Assembly: GCA_016703745.1 (NCBI GenBank)
Contig: JADJBK010000006.1
Coordinates: 2,356,001-2,420,000, forward strand
Length of the DNA stretch: 64,000 bases
Direction: 5' to 3'
Origin: Nitrosomonas sp.
Lineage (GTDB): Bacteria; Pseudomonadota; Gammaproteobacteria; Burkholderiales; Nitrosomonadaceae
Shown here: positions 40,453 through 49,806 of the stretch, one piece after another
Numbering within the stretch: the stretch's first letter is position 1
How the letters are laid out: each line of letters opens with the position of its first letter
The notes under the pieces: generated by a model
Seen by the model: the letters and a program-made list of their open reading frames with translations, nothing else
Databases searched by the model: none
What the model was told of the DNA's origin: nothing
Position numbers and translations under genes: made by a program

Positions 40453-41628
40453 ATGGAAGAAAGATTTGCGGCTGCAATGACTGATACGGATGCCACTTCA
40501 ACTGATAATGTCCTGTTTTCCGGATTGCGCATTGGCCTGGTCGGACCTTTACCCCCCCCCTCCGGAGGGATGGCTAACCAGACCAGACAGTTAGCAGAAT
40601 TACTAGGCACAACAGGAGCGTTAGTTACGCTCATACAGGTTAATGCACCTTATTCGCCTTTCTGGGTTGGAAAGATAAAAGGGGTTCGCGCATTTTTTCG
40701 TTTACTGCCGTATCTGGTGCGTCTTTGGCAGGCATCAAAAACCGTTGATCTGTTTCATGTCATGGCAAATTCAGGCTGGTCATGGCATCTTTATGCTGCA
40801 CCTGCTATCTGGATTGCATGGTTGAGGTGCAAACCAGTCGTCATTAACTATCGGGGGGGAGAAGCGGCAAACTTCCTGCTCGGATCGTGGACATGGATAA
40901 AACCAAGTTTGAAGAGAACTCAGGCAATCATCGTGCCGTCTGGTTTTCTTAAACAAGTTTTTGAAGAGTTTGGTGTTGCAGCCAGAATTGTTCCTAATAT
41001 CATTAACCTGGAACGATTCAGTTGGCACAGCAGATCCGTGGAAAAAAGTACAGCTCCCCATATTATCGTTACACGGAATCTCGAGCCTATTTACGATGTG
41101 GCAACGGCAATTCGTGCTTTTTTTCAGGTAACTTCAAGAATACCCGCTGCTAAGCTGACAATTGCGGGGTCGGGGCCGGAACGGGATTCACTGGAAAAAC
41201 TCGTTGCCGAACTGGATTTGGTCGATAGGGTAAGATTTACCGGGCGTCTGGAAAATGAAGCTATGGCCGCGCTTTATCAACAGGCCGATCTGATGGTCAA
41301 TTCCAGCCTGATTGATAATACGCCTAACTCCGTTCTGGAGGCACTGGCCAGCAACGTGCCAGTAGTCAGCACCAATGTTGGCGGGGTGCCTTTTCTGGTC
41401 GAGCATGGAAAAAATGCGTTACTGGTACCACCGCAAGATCCCGTGGCAATGGCGAGCGCTATCCTGACTCTTCTGGAAAATCCTGACATGATTCGGCAAT
41501 TTGGTGAGAATGGGTTGAAACTGGTGCATCAGTACACTTGGCCGCAGGTATATGGCCAGCTTTTTACTGTCTATCAAGACGTGTTAAACAAGCACGTGGC
41601 AGATACAGTGACATCGCAACACCGTTAA
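40453..41628 (+). CDS. GT4 family glycosyltransferase
   Basis: 391 residues, GT-B fold. IGLVGPLPPPSGGMANQTRQ forms the acceptor-side loop, and the donor-site region NTPNSVLEALASNVPVV lies near residue 292. It is co-transcribed with the preceding glycosyltransferase. The PPP codons lie on a run of nine C bases (40552-40560), prone to slippage. Confidence 0.88.
   Translation: MEERFAAAMTDTDATSTDNVLFSGLRIGLVGPLPPPSGGMANQTRQLAELLGTTGALVTLIQVNAPYSPFWVGKIKGVRAFFRLLPYLVRLWQASKTVDLFHVMANSGWSWHLYAAPAIWIAWLRCKPVVINYRGGEAANFLLGSWTWIKPSLKRTQAIIVPSGFLKQVFEEFGVAARIVPNIINLERFSWHSRSVEKSTAPHIIVTRNLEPIYDVATAIRAFFQVTSRIPAAKLTIAGSGPERDSLEKLVAELDLVDRVRFTGRLENEAMAALYQQADLMVNSSLIDNTPNSVLEALASNVPVVSTNVGGVPFLVEHGKNALLVPPQDPVAMASAILTLLENPDMIRQFGENGLKLVHQYTWPQVYGQLFTVYQDVLNKHVADTVTSQHR
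40552..40560 (+). repeat. C9 homopolymer inside a glycosyltransferase gene
   Basis: Nine C in a row, 100 bases into the gene. Loss or gain of one would shift the frame close to the N-terminus, as in phase-variable surface genes. Confidence 0.6.
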
Positions 41629-41636
41629 TCCACACA

Positions 41637-41798
41637 ATGAAAAATAGCCATTTTAAATTTTCACCTGATCTTTACAGTCAATGGGTGTCTGGCGTGTTAT
41701 TTCCATTGCATGAAGTTATCAAGGGACATGCCAGTGTCAGTGTCCGCAAAGCAATGGAGCGCACTCAGTGGTTTTCTTCTTTAGGTTTTACAAAATAA
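41637..41798 (+). pseudogene. truncated N-terminus of an adenylate-forming ligase (paralogue of next gene)
   Basis: 53 codons, VLFPLHEVIKGHASVSVRKA then MERTQWFS, which line up with FVFPLHEFVKNHDSVQIRNE and MEKTQWWS in the next gene. It stops right after this conserved start, and the rest of the domain is absent. It is either the stub of a lost copy or a tiny independent protein. Eight bases follow the preceding stop. Confidence 0.6.
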
Positions 41799-41820
41799 AG
41801 ATGGATGATAGATAAAAACA

Positions 41821-43188
41821 ATGTTGAACATTAAAAAGAGTTTGTATACCGCCTTAATATCTAAGTTTGTTTTTCCATTGCATGAGTTTGTCAAGAATCA
41901 TGATTCGGTTCAAATTCGTAACGAAATGGAAAAAACGCAGTGGTGGAGTATAGATGATTTACATTATTTACAATTATCACGTTTGAAAACACTTTTATTG
42001 AATGCGCAGCAATCGGTACCGTATTATAGAAATTTATTCAATCAGTTAAGTTTTAATGTTCATGAGGTTGTAACTTTATCCGATTTGGAAAAATTACCTA
42101 TACTCGATAAACAGACTATTCGCGAACAGATTGGATTCTTGAAAACCGAGAATAAACAAAAATTAATAAGGGCTGCTACAAGTGGTTCCAGTGGAGAACC
42201 TCTCGTATTTTATCTTGGCAAAGATCGAATAAGTCATGATGTTGCGGCGAAGTGGCGCGCAACCCGCTGGTGGGGCGTAGATATTGGTGATCCAGAAATT
42301 GTAATTTGGGGTTCGCCAATCGAACTGGGTGCGCAAAATTACTTAAGGAATTTGCGTGATAAAATTTTCAGAACGCGACTTTTTCCAACCAAAGTAATGT
42401 CTCCTGCAGTTCTTTCAAAGTATCTTGCTGAAATCAGACGAACTCATCCGAAAATATTATTTGGCTATCCGTCTTCCATAGCATTACTAGCACAGTATGC
42501 GCAGTCGCAAAATCAAAAAATGAGTGATTTAGGAATAGAAGTCGTTTTTGTAACGGCAGAGCGGCTTTATAACGAACAATCCCGGTTGATAAGTACAGTA
42601 TTTGGTTGTCCTGTTGCTAATGGTTATGGTGGGAGAGATGCGGGGTTTATTGCGCATGCATGCCCTGAGAAAGGAATGCACATTACTGCTGAAGATATGA
42701 TTGTTGAAATTGTAGATTCCGATGGAAATATATTGCCAGCAGGACAATCGGGAGAAATCGTAATTACTCATTTTTTTTCCCAGGATTTTCCTTTTATACG
42801 TTATCGCACTGGTGATTTTGGTGTTATAGATGATCGGCGGTGTTCTTGTGGTAGAAATCTTCCTTTGCTCAAAGAAATACAGGGACGTAGCAATGATTTC
42901 TTGGTTTCTGTCGATGGGGTAAAAATGCATGAAGTTGATTTCACAAGTATTCTTAGAAATCAGCCAGAGATAAAGTTTTTTAAGGTTGTACAGGAAACAT
43001 TAATGCAAGTTAATATTTACATCGTTAGCAAGCCGGATCTTGACCGATTACTGGTACAACAAATTGAGCAAACCTTCAAAACAAGATTGGGTCAAACTGT
43101 GAATATCGTCGTTGATCAGGTTGCGGAGATACCCGCCGAAAAATCGGGTAAATTCCGCTACGTTGTCAGCAAGGTTGCCAGTCAATAA
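41821..43188 (+). CDS. PaaK/CapK-like adenylate-forming ligase
   Basis: 455 residues of the phenylacetate-CoA ligase/CapK group. The phosphate loop TSGSSGEPLVFYLG at about 121-134 and RYRTGDFGVIDDRRCSCGR at about 327-345 are diagnostic. CapK-type members occur in polysaccharide clusters, where they may activate acids that decorate the polymer. The gene is visibly richer in AT than its neighbours, suggesting separate acquisition. Confidence 0.87.
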   Translation: MLNIKKSLYTALISKFVFPLHEFVKNHDSVQIRNEMEKTQWWSIDDLHYLQLSRLKTLLLNAQQSVPYYRNLFNQLSFNVHEVVTLSDLEKLPILDKQTIREQIGFLKTENKQKLIRAATSGSSGEPLVFYLGKDRISHDVAAKWRATRWWGVDIGDPEIVIWGSPIELGAQNYLRNLRDKIFRTRLFPTKVMSPAVLSKYLAEIRRTHPKILFGYPSSIALLAQYAQSQNQKMSDLGIEVVFVTAERLYNEQSRLISTVFGCPVANGYGGRDAGFIAHACPEKGMHITAEDMIVEIVDSDGNILPAGQSGEIVITHFFSQDFPFIRYRTGDFGVIDDRRCSCGRNLPLLKEIQGRSNDFLVSVDGVKMHEVDFTSILRNQPEIKFFKVVQETLMQVNIYIVSKPDLDRLLVQQIEQTFKTRLGQTVNIVVDQVAEIPAEKSGKFRYVVSKVASQ

Positions 43189-43375
43189 TATTTTCAGGTA
43201 GTGCTTGTCCGATAGCCCTGTTTCCACCACCAATTTGCCTTCTTAAGCAGCTACGCAAAGTACTTGGATTCAGAACCTCATTTGAGGTATTCTTTGAGTA
43301 GGCGGTGTACTATGCCAAAGCACCGTTAGATGTTGCACTTCGAAATTGAATCCGCATTATCAGCAGGGTGGTTCC

Positions 43376-44491
43376 ATGAACACGATAGAAACTGTCACCG
43401 TCGAATTGAATAACCCGATTGAAAGCCGCAGCTACCCAATTTATATCGGGAAGGATTTGCTGGCGCGGGGAGACTTGCTGGCGCCGCACTTTCCCGCAGG
43501 CCGAGCGGCAATCGTGACGAATACTACGGTTGCTCCGCTTTATCTGCAGATTCTGCAGGCAACGCTGACTGACAGAGGTATTAAATCCTTTGCTATTATT
43601 CTGCCGGATGGTGAACAATACAAAAACCAGGATACGCTCCAAACAATTTTTACTGCGTTACTTGAACATCGCTGTGAACGCAAAACTCCTCTGATTGCGC
43701 TGGGGGGAGGGGTGATTGGCGATTTGACCGGTTTTGCTGCTGCCACCTATCTACGCGGAGTACCTTTTATTCAGATACCTACTACGTTGCTTGCGCAGGT
43801 AGATTCATCCGTGGGCGGAAAAACCGGCATCAATCATCCGCTGGGCAAGAATATGATGGGCGCCTTCTATCAGCCACGGCTGGTGCTGGCGGATAGTGCC
43901 ACGCTGGATACCCTGCCGGATAGAGAACTGCGTGCAGGACTGGCAGAGGTCATCAAGTACGGGCTTATTCATGATGCGACATTTTTTGACTGGCTGACAC
44001 AGCATATTCAGGCATTACAGGTGCGAGAGAAAACAGCAATGAGCCATGCTATCCGTCGTAGCTGTGAAGTCAAGGCAGAAATTGTCTCACTGGATGAGCG
44101 CGAAAACGGGATGCGCGCATTGCTGAATCTGGGACATACCTTTGGCCATGCGATCGAGAATGCAATGGGTTATGGTGCCTGGCTGCATGGTGAAGCTGTG
44201 GCGGTGGGTACGATAATGGCAGCGGATCTTTCCTGCCGACTACAACGTATTACTTCACAGGATGTTGAGCGTATCCGGCTGTTGTACCGACAGGCGGGTT
44301 TGCCGCTCGAAGGACCGCGTATTCCGGTGCAACGCTATCTTGAACTCATGCAGCTGGATAAAAAAGTCGAAAGTGGCCATATCCGTTTCATCCTGCTTGA
44401 TAAAATCGGTCAAGCAGCTCTAGTGGATGACGTGCCAATCAATACACTGGTTGAAACCCTGGTTGCCTGTGGCGCTTGTGCTAATAACTGA
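43376..44491 (+). CDS. aroB: 3-dehydroquinate synthase
   Basis: 371 residues. NAD-dependent second enzyme of the shikimate pathway. GGGVIGDLTGFAAATYLRG, then DSSVGGKTGINHP, and the zinc-ligand segment LNLGHTFGHAIEN. The ATG at 43376 is preferred to 43346 as it matches the family start (TIETVTVEL...YPIYIG). Confidence 0.96.
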   Translation: MNTIETVTVELNNPIESRSYPIYIGKDLLARGDLLAPHFPAGRAAIVTNTTVAPLYLQILQATLTDRGIKSFAIILPDGEQYKNQDTLQTIFTALLEHRCERKTPLIALGGGVIGDLTGFAAATYLRGVPFIQIPTTLLAQVDSSVGGKTGINHPLGKNMMGAFYQPRLVLADSATLDTLPDRELRAGLAEVIKYGLIHDATFFDWLTQHIQALQVREKTAMSHAIRRSCEVKAEIVSLDERENGMRALLNLGHTFGHAIENAMGYGAWLHGEAVAVGTIMAADLSCRLQRITSQDVERIRLLYRQAGLPLEGPRIPVQRYLELMQLDKKVESGHIRFILLDKIGQAALVDDVPINTLVETLVACGACANN

Positions 44492-44521
44492 TTTCCATTT
44501 ACTGTCGAGACGTTTTTCAAA

Positions 44522-47500
44522 TTAATTCCGTGCGCTTGAATTCAGTTCTACCAGGCGCTCGATGTGGCTGATCAGCTCTTCTTCCAGATAAGGCTTGCCC
44601 ATAAATTCGCTCACACCCAGTTCTCTGGCAAGTTCACGATGCTTGTCTGCCGTGCGCGAAGAGATGATGATGATGGGTATATGTTGCAAATTCGGATTGT
44701 TTCGCACGATTCGAATCAGTTCGAAACCATCCATTTGCGGCATTTCGATATCGACCAGCATGATGGCGGGTATGGTTTCCCGCAGTAATTCCAGCGCGCC
44801 TACCCCATCTTTTGCAATCAGGATTTCATAGCCCTGCCGTTCCAGCAAACGGCTGGTAACCTTGCGAACAGTCAGCGAGTCATCGACGATCATTACCACA
44901 GTTGCTGTGCTGGTAGGCTGGGTTATATTCGCAGTGTGCTGGACTGATGTGGCCGTACCTGACAACAGCGCCTTGGTCTGTTCACGTTGCAACAGTTTGA
45001 GAGGATTGATGATCAGCACGATGCTGCCATCCCCCATAATGGTGGCGCCTTCTACACCGGGTGCGCGCATCAGCTGCTGGCCGACATTCTTAATCACCAC
45101 TTCGCACTGGCCAATCAGGACGTCGGCATGAATGGCCAGTCGATCTTGTCCAGTTTGCAGCAGCAAAACCCGGTTATGCCGTCCGATTTCGGATGCTTCT
45201 CTGGTTTCCTCCAACAGATGCGCCAGATAAACCAGCGGGAAACTTTTCCCTTCATGCACGACCTGGCGTGTTTCGTAAGCTGCACGGAGGGCTTCGGCAT
45301 TCAATACCTGAACACTGGTAACGATTGAAGTTGGAATGGCATAACGATTTTCAGCCGTTTTGACCATCAAGGCTGGCAACACGGCCAACGTTACGGGCAA
45401 GCGTAATGTAAAGATTGTGCCGTGGCCCGGGGAGGATGCGACGGTGATACTGCCACCGATTTCCGTCATTTTGTTGTTAACGACATCCAGACCAATTCCA
45501 CGTCCGGCTATGTCGGTTACTTCATCAAGAGTTGATAGGCCATGACGAAAAATCAATGCCTGCAGCTGGGATTCATCCAGATTGTTTGTCTGCTCAATCA
45601 TTCCAAGCTGCAATGCTTTTTCACGAATGCGATCCTGATTCAGTCCGGCGCCGTCGTCTTCCAGGGTGATATGAATTTCGTTGCCTTGTTGGCGCACGGT
45701 GAGGGTGATGCTGCCCGTTTCAGACTTGCCCCCACTCAATCGCTGTTCCGAAGATTCTATGCCATGCACGATAGCGTTACGCAGTAAATGTTCGAGAGGG
45801 GAGATAATCTTGTCTACGACGCTACGGTCAATTTCAATTTCATCTCCATCAATCGTCAATACCGTTTTTTTATGAGTATCTCGAGAGACTTGCCTGGTAA
45901 TGTGGTGCAGGCGCTCGGAGAAATATTTGAATGGCACCGTGCGAATATGAACCAGATCCTGCTGCAACTGGCGATTCAACCGTGCTTGCTGATTGACGGC
46001 TGCCTCGGCATTACGCTGAATATCCCGCAAGCTTTTATGGATAGTAACAATGTCATCCATGCACTCTGCCATCAGGCGGGGCAATTCCTGGGAACGGGTA
46101 AACTGATCCAGTTCAAGTGGATCGAAATTAGTCGATACAGTTGCTGATGAAGGTACGCCAACCGCTCCAGAAGCTATGCGTGTTTCTGCCAGTAGCTCCA
46201 TCTCACGAAGCTGGCCGCGCATACGGTCGACACTTTCACTCAAATCCTGCAGATATTGCTTGAATTCAGCCAGCTGCGTTTCAACTTGTGAGCGGGCAAT
46301 GCTTGATTCACCAGAATCGCTGACGAGCCGATCGATCAGTGCCGCATCAACGCGTAATATAGATTTTTGGATGGGTGTTTCAACTTCCGCTGGTTCAGCG
46401 GTTAGCGTCAACGTATCAAACGACTGTACCCATTTATCCGCTGTTTTATTTTCTTGTTTTTCCGTCAGCAGCGGTTCGAATGGGGAGGGTTCGCGGTAGG
46501 ACTGGCGTAACAGTTCAACTTTTTCCAGTATGACGTCAAACTGACTGTCAAGTGCGTCATAAAATGCTGTATCAGTCGTTCGATTCTGCCGGTTCTCAAT
46601 TGCAGTTTCCATCTGATGCGCCTGCTCGCCCAGTTGCAGTAATCCGGTCATTCTGGCGCTACCTTTGAAGGTATGCAATGCACGCAGCAATGCCTGGCAC
46701 GCGGTGGACTGATCAGAGTGAACAGGCTGATTGTGCCAGGCACGCAGGTTACTGCCAATTTCCGGAAGTAATTCTTCAGCTTCTTCCAGAAACACGCCCA
46801 GCAATTCATGATCCTGGATGGCTGTGCCATTCGCAGTCGATGGCTGGGCAGTTAACAGCTCTGGCTCAGCTATCGGTTCAGGCAAAACAAATTCAAGCTG
46901 ATTGACCTGTTCGTCTTGGGTCTTGTATTCGGAATTTTCCCAAACTCGTTCTGCTGTCGTGTCAGATTGTTCAAGTGCATCCAGACGATCAGATAATTGT
47001 TGTATGAGCACTGTGCTTGCCTGCACAACATGTTCTGCCGGTAATTGTTGTTGGCAGGCTGATTCAACCATGGTATCAAGCAGTTCCACTGCCTCTGCTA
47101 TCCGTGGTCGTGTTTGGTCATCGAGTTGACGGGTGGTTTCCAGTAAATGATTTAACCATTGTTCCGTCACCTTTGCTAGGCGAGAAATATCATTTAATCC
47201 GAGAGAGTGTGAGGCACTGGCAAGCGTATGCGCAGCCAGCATGACTTCATGCGAAACAGGGGGGTAATGATCATTTTCAGTGGCTGCAATTTCACTTTTG
47301 AGTGTGACTACCCGTTCACGTGCCTCCTTACTAAAAATGGCGAACAGATCGCGTGCTACCGGAATATCGCCGATCATGACGAATGTTTCATTCGCCGCGT
47401 CATCCTGTATTTGAGATGGCGTATCGATAGGTTCCGGCTCGAAAACAAACGCTAACTCTGATTCAGGCTCTGAATCTGGTTCAGACGAAGTAATGGGTTG

Positions 47501-49732
47501 GGGTGGAGATGTGGTTTCAAAAGATGGTGGCAGTTGTGTATCCGTGCCGTACATTAAGTGCTTGATTCGCTCGATAAAGTGGTTTGCGTCAATTTCGGCA
47601 GATCCATTTTTTCTGAGATTAGCGCACCAGCCGCTAAATTTAAGATGGGAGTCACTCAGCAATTCAAGCAGGGCAGAGTTGGCAGATTTTTGTTCACTGA
47701 GCCATCGATTCAGCAACTGCTCAATGCGCCACGCGACCTCGCTGAGCTCACGTAGCTGTACCATACGGCCACTTCCCTTCAGCGTATGGAATCCACGGCG
47801 AATAGTCGTCAGCGCTGCCATATCGGCTGGATCGGTCTGACAAAGCTGTAGATTTTCGTTAATAGTTGTCAGTACGTCATCCGCTTCTTCGAGGAAAATT
47901 GCTAGCAGCTCCTGGTCAATTTCCTTATTTTCAGTTTTCAGCGAAAGATTCGGTAGTGATGCTGCAGAGTCGGACTCTGCGGCAGGCTGTTGCAATGAAG
48001 AAGCCGATTCAACCTGCTCCTGATCAAACATACTGATCGCTGCGGTGACAATAGTTTCGCAATCAGGCTGTGAATTTTTCAGAGCTTCAATATAAAAACT
48101 GAAGCTGCTTAGAGCATTCGCCAGCAAGGTCTGCTTGTCAGGCTCAATACTGCTGGCTGAATCGGTGAGGCTCTCAGCCAGATCACGGCATAAATCCAGC
48201 AATCTAGTCGCCTGGTCATCCAGTCCCAACATATCAAGCACGCCGGAAATCTGTTTGAATAGGGCAGGCAGGGCAGGTAAATCGTTGCGTATCTGTGGTT
48301 CAAAAAAGAATCGATCCAGAATGTCTTCTATTTGCGCCAGGCTGGTTTGCACTTCCTGCGCAACCTGTTTGTGCAGTTTTTTCTCCTGCACATGATAACC
48401 AGCCTGATCAGGTCCCGGTAAATCGGGTAAATCGCAGGCTTCTACCTTGCCAGTAATGACGGCGCGGATGCGAGTGGATAATGCTTCAACCTGATCTGGA
48501 AATTCGGGCGCTAATTGATGGAAGTTTTCCAGCGCATTTTCAATTAACAGCAGCGATGAGGCAATATCGACCGCGATATCTTCATTCATGCCTTGTGGCC
48601 GGATTCGTAAATAGGAAAATGCGCCATGCAGGACGCTAATCAGTTTCTCCAATGGCGGGCAAGCTACTTTTTGGCAATGCTGCTTGAGTTTTTCGGTCGA
48701 TGTCAGCAAATTAGCCAGATGTTGCTGCTTCCCTGCACTAAATTCACGCCAGTCATCATTGATCGTTTGCAACAGGCAGCGCATTGCATCAAGTTCAGGG
48801 ACATGGGCATCTTCTTCCTGCAGCATTTGGTCCAACTGGAGAGGGTGATCAAACGATGACAATAGCGTTTGCCAGTCATAGACCTGATTAATTTCCTGGA
48901 TGCGCGCACTGACAGATTCGCTGCGTGCTACCCGGTAGAGTAGTTCACGAGTCAACTGATCGGCAATTTGATGATTTTCCTTGTCAAGATGTCTGATTTC
49001 TTGCTCAATTTTTCCACACAGGCGACGTGTAGTCTGGTCTGCGCCGTGTTCATTCAACAGCAAACTATCCAGAAATCCGGAGGATATCCACCAGAAAATT
49101 CTTTGTTCATGAGAGGCGGGAAGTTTTTCAATCGAGCGGATGGCATCGACCATTTGTTGCAGATTTTGTCGATTGCTCGTATCTTTCAACCAGCCAAGCA
49201 AACCTTTCTGAAACTGGGCACGAGCCTGGCGAGCAGCGACCAGCTTGGCTTGAATGTCGAGAGGATATTGCACGGGTGGTAAAGGTGGTTCTTCGCGCAT
49301 GCTTGGGAAAAACAGATCGGCTTCTGAAATCGCCTCGACTCCTCGTGCCTGCATGATTTTTTGATAAATCTGGAAGAATTTTGCCGGATTGTCCTCTTCG
49401 CCATCTACCAGGCTGTCAAGATGACGATAGACCAGACGAATAGCTTGTCTGGCCGTCACCAGGTTGGGTGTAGTGGGTTCGAGTTCCTGCTGATACAACG
49501 ATTTCAGCAGAGATTCGAGATTGCTGGTTACAAACAATATGCCATTCAGTCCCAGCATTTCCAGCATGCCATTTAGCTGATGAGTGTAATAGTGGCAATT
49601 TTCAATCTGCTGTAATTCTTCCGGATTATCTCGGAAAGCATCAAGATGGCGAATAATCAGCGTGAAAATCTGTTCGATAGCTTCCCGGATACCGACTACA
49701 CTGGAAATATTGATTTTGGTTTCAGTACTCAT
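44522..49732 (-). CDS. chpA: ChpA/PilL-type hybrid chemotaxis kinase for type IV pili
   Basis: 1736 residues. Hpt-like modules: degenerate ones in the N-terminal 600 residues, clear FHTLKGSGRM with His at about 649, a weaker HTLASASHSLGL near 834 and HTFKGSARMTGL near 1018. A CheA dimerisation/ATPase core (NAIVHGIE at about 1319; EDDGAGLN) is followed by a CheW domain (about 1445-1590) and a receiver domain with the phospho-Asp in MLVDIEMPQ (about 1661). It controls twitching motility and surface sensing together with PilJ, whose gene lies just upstream on the same strand. Confidence 0.93.
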   Translation of the reverse strand: MSTETKINISSVVGIREAIEQIFTLIIRHLDAFRDNPEELQQIENCHYYTHQLNGMLEMLGLNGILFVTSNLESLLKSLYQQELEPTTPNLVTARQAIRLVYRHLDSLVDGEEDNPAKFFQIYQKIMQARGVEAISEADLFFPSMREEPPLPPVQYPLDIQAKLVAARQARAQFQKGLLGWLKDTSNRQNLQQMVDAIRSIEKLPASHEQRIFWWISSGFLDSLLLNEHGADQTTRRLCGKIEQEIRHLDKENHQIADQLTRELLYRVARSESVSARIQEINQVYDWQTLLSSFDHPLQLDQMLQEEDAHVPELDAMRCLLQTINDDWREFSAGKQQHLANLLTSTEKLKQHCQKVACPPLEKLISVLHGAFSYLRIRPQGMNEDIAVDIASSLLLIENALENFHQLAPEFPDQVEALSTRIRAVITGKVEACDLPDLPGPDQAGYHVQEKKLHKQVAQEVQTSLAQIEDILDRFFFEPQIRNDLPALPALFKQISGVLDMLGLDDQATRLLDLCRDLAESLTDSASSIEPDKQTLLANALSSFSFYIEALKNSQPDCETIVTAAISMFDQEQVESASSLQQPAAESDSAASLPNLSLKTENKEIDQELLAIFLEEADDVLTTINENLQLCQTDPADMAALTTIRRGFHTLKGSGRMVQLRELSEVAWRIEQLLNRWLSEQKSANSALLELLSDSHLKFSGWCANLRKNGSAEIDANHFIERIKHLMYGTDTQLPPSFETTSPPQPITSSEPDSEPESELAFVFEPEPIDTPSQIQDDAANETFVMIGDIPVARDLFAIFSKEARERVVTLKSEIAATENDHYPPVSHEVMLAAHTLASASHSLGLNDISRLAKVTEQWLNHLLETTRQLDDQTRPRIAEAVELLDTMVESACQQQLPAEHVVQASTVLIQQLSDRLDALEQSDTTAERVWENSEYKTQDEQVNQLEFVLPEPIAEPELLTAQPSTANGTAIQDHELLGVFLEEAEELLPEIGSNLRAWHNQPVHSDQSTACQALLRALHTFKGSARMTGLLQLGEQAHQMETAIENRQNRTTDTAFYDALDSQFDVILEKVELLRQSYREPSPFEPLLTEKQENKTADKWVQSFDTLTLTAEPAEVETPIQKSILRVDAALIDRLVSDSGESSIARSQVETQLAEFKQYLQDLSESVDRMRGQLREMELLAETRIASGAVGVPSSATVSTNFDPLELDQFTRSQELPRLMAECMDDIVTIHKSLRDIQRNAEAAVNQQARLNRQLQQDLVHIRTVPFKYFSERLHHITRQVSRDTHKKTVLTIDGDEIEIDRSVVDKIISPLEHLLRNAIVHGIESSEQRLSGGKSETGSITLTVRQQGNEIHITLEDDGAGLNQDRIREKALQLGMIEQTNNLDESQLQALIFRHGLSTLDEVTDIAGRGIGLDVVNNKMTEIGGSITVASSPGHGTIFTLRLPVTLAVLPALMVKTAENRYAIPTSIVTSVQVLNAEALRAAYETRQVVHEGKSFPLVYLAHLLEETREASEIGRHNRVLLLQTGQDRLAIHADVLIGQCEVVIKNVGQQLMRAPGVEGATIMGDGSIVLIINPLKLLQREQTKALLSGTATSVQHTANITQPTSTATVVMIVDDSLTVRKVTSRLLERQGYEILIAKDGVGALELLRETIPAIMLVDIEMPQMDGFELIRIVRNNPNLQHIPIIIISSRTADKHRELARELGVSEFMGKPYLEEELISHIERLVELNSSARN

Positions 49733-49806
49733 GAAACGGCCTTTATAAGTCTATAGATGAACAAAGTATTTTAAAATTTGCTGTACAGCCTTTCCTCATT
49801 AACTTC

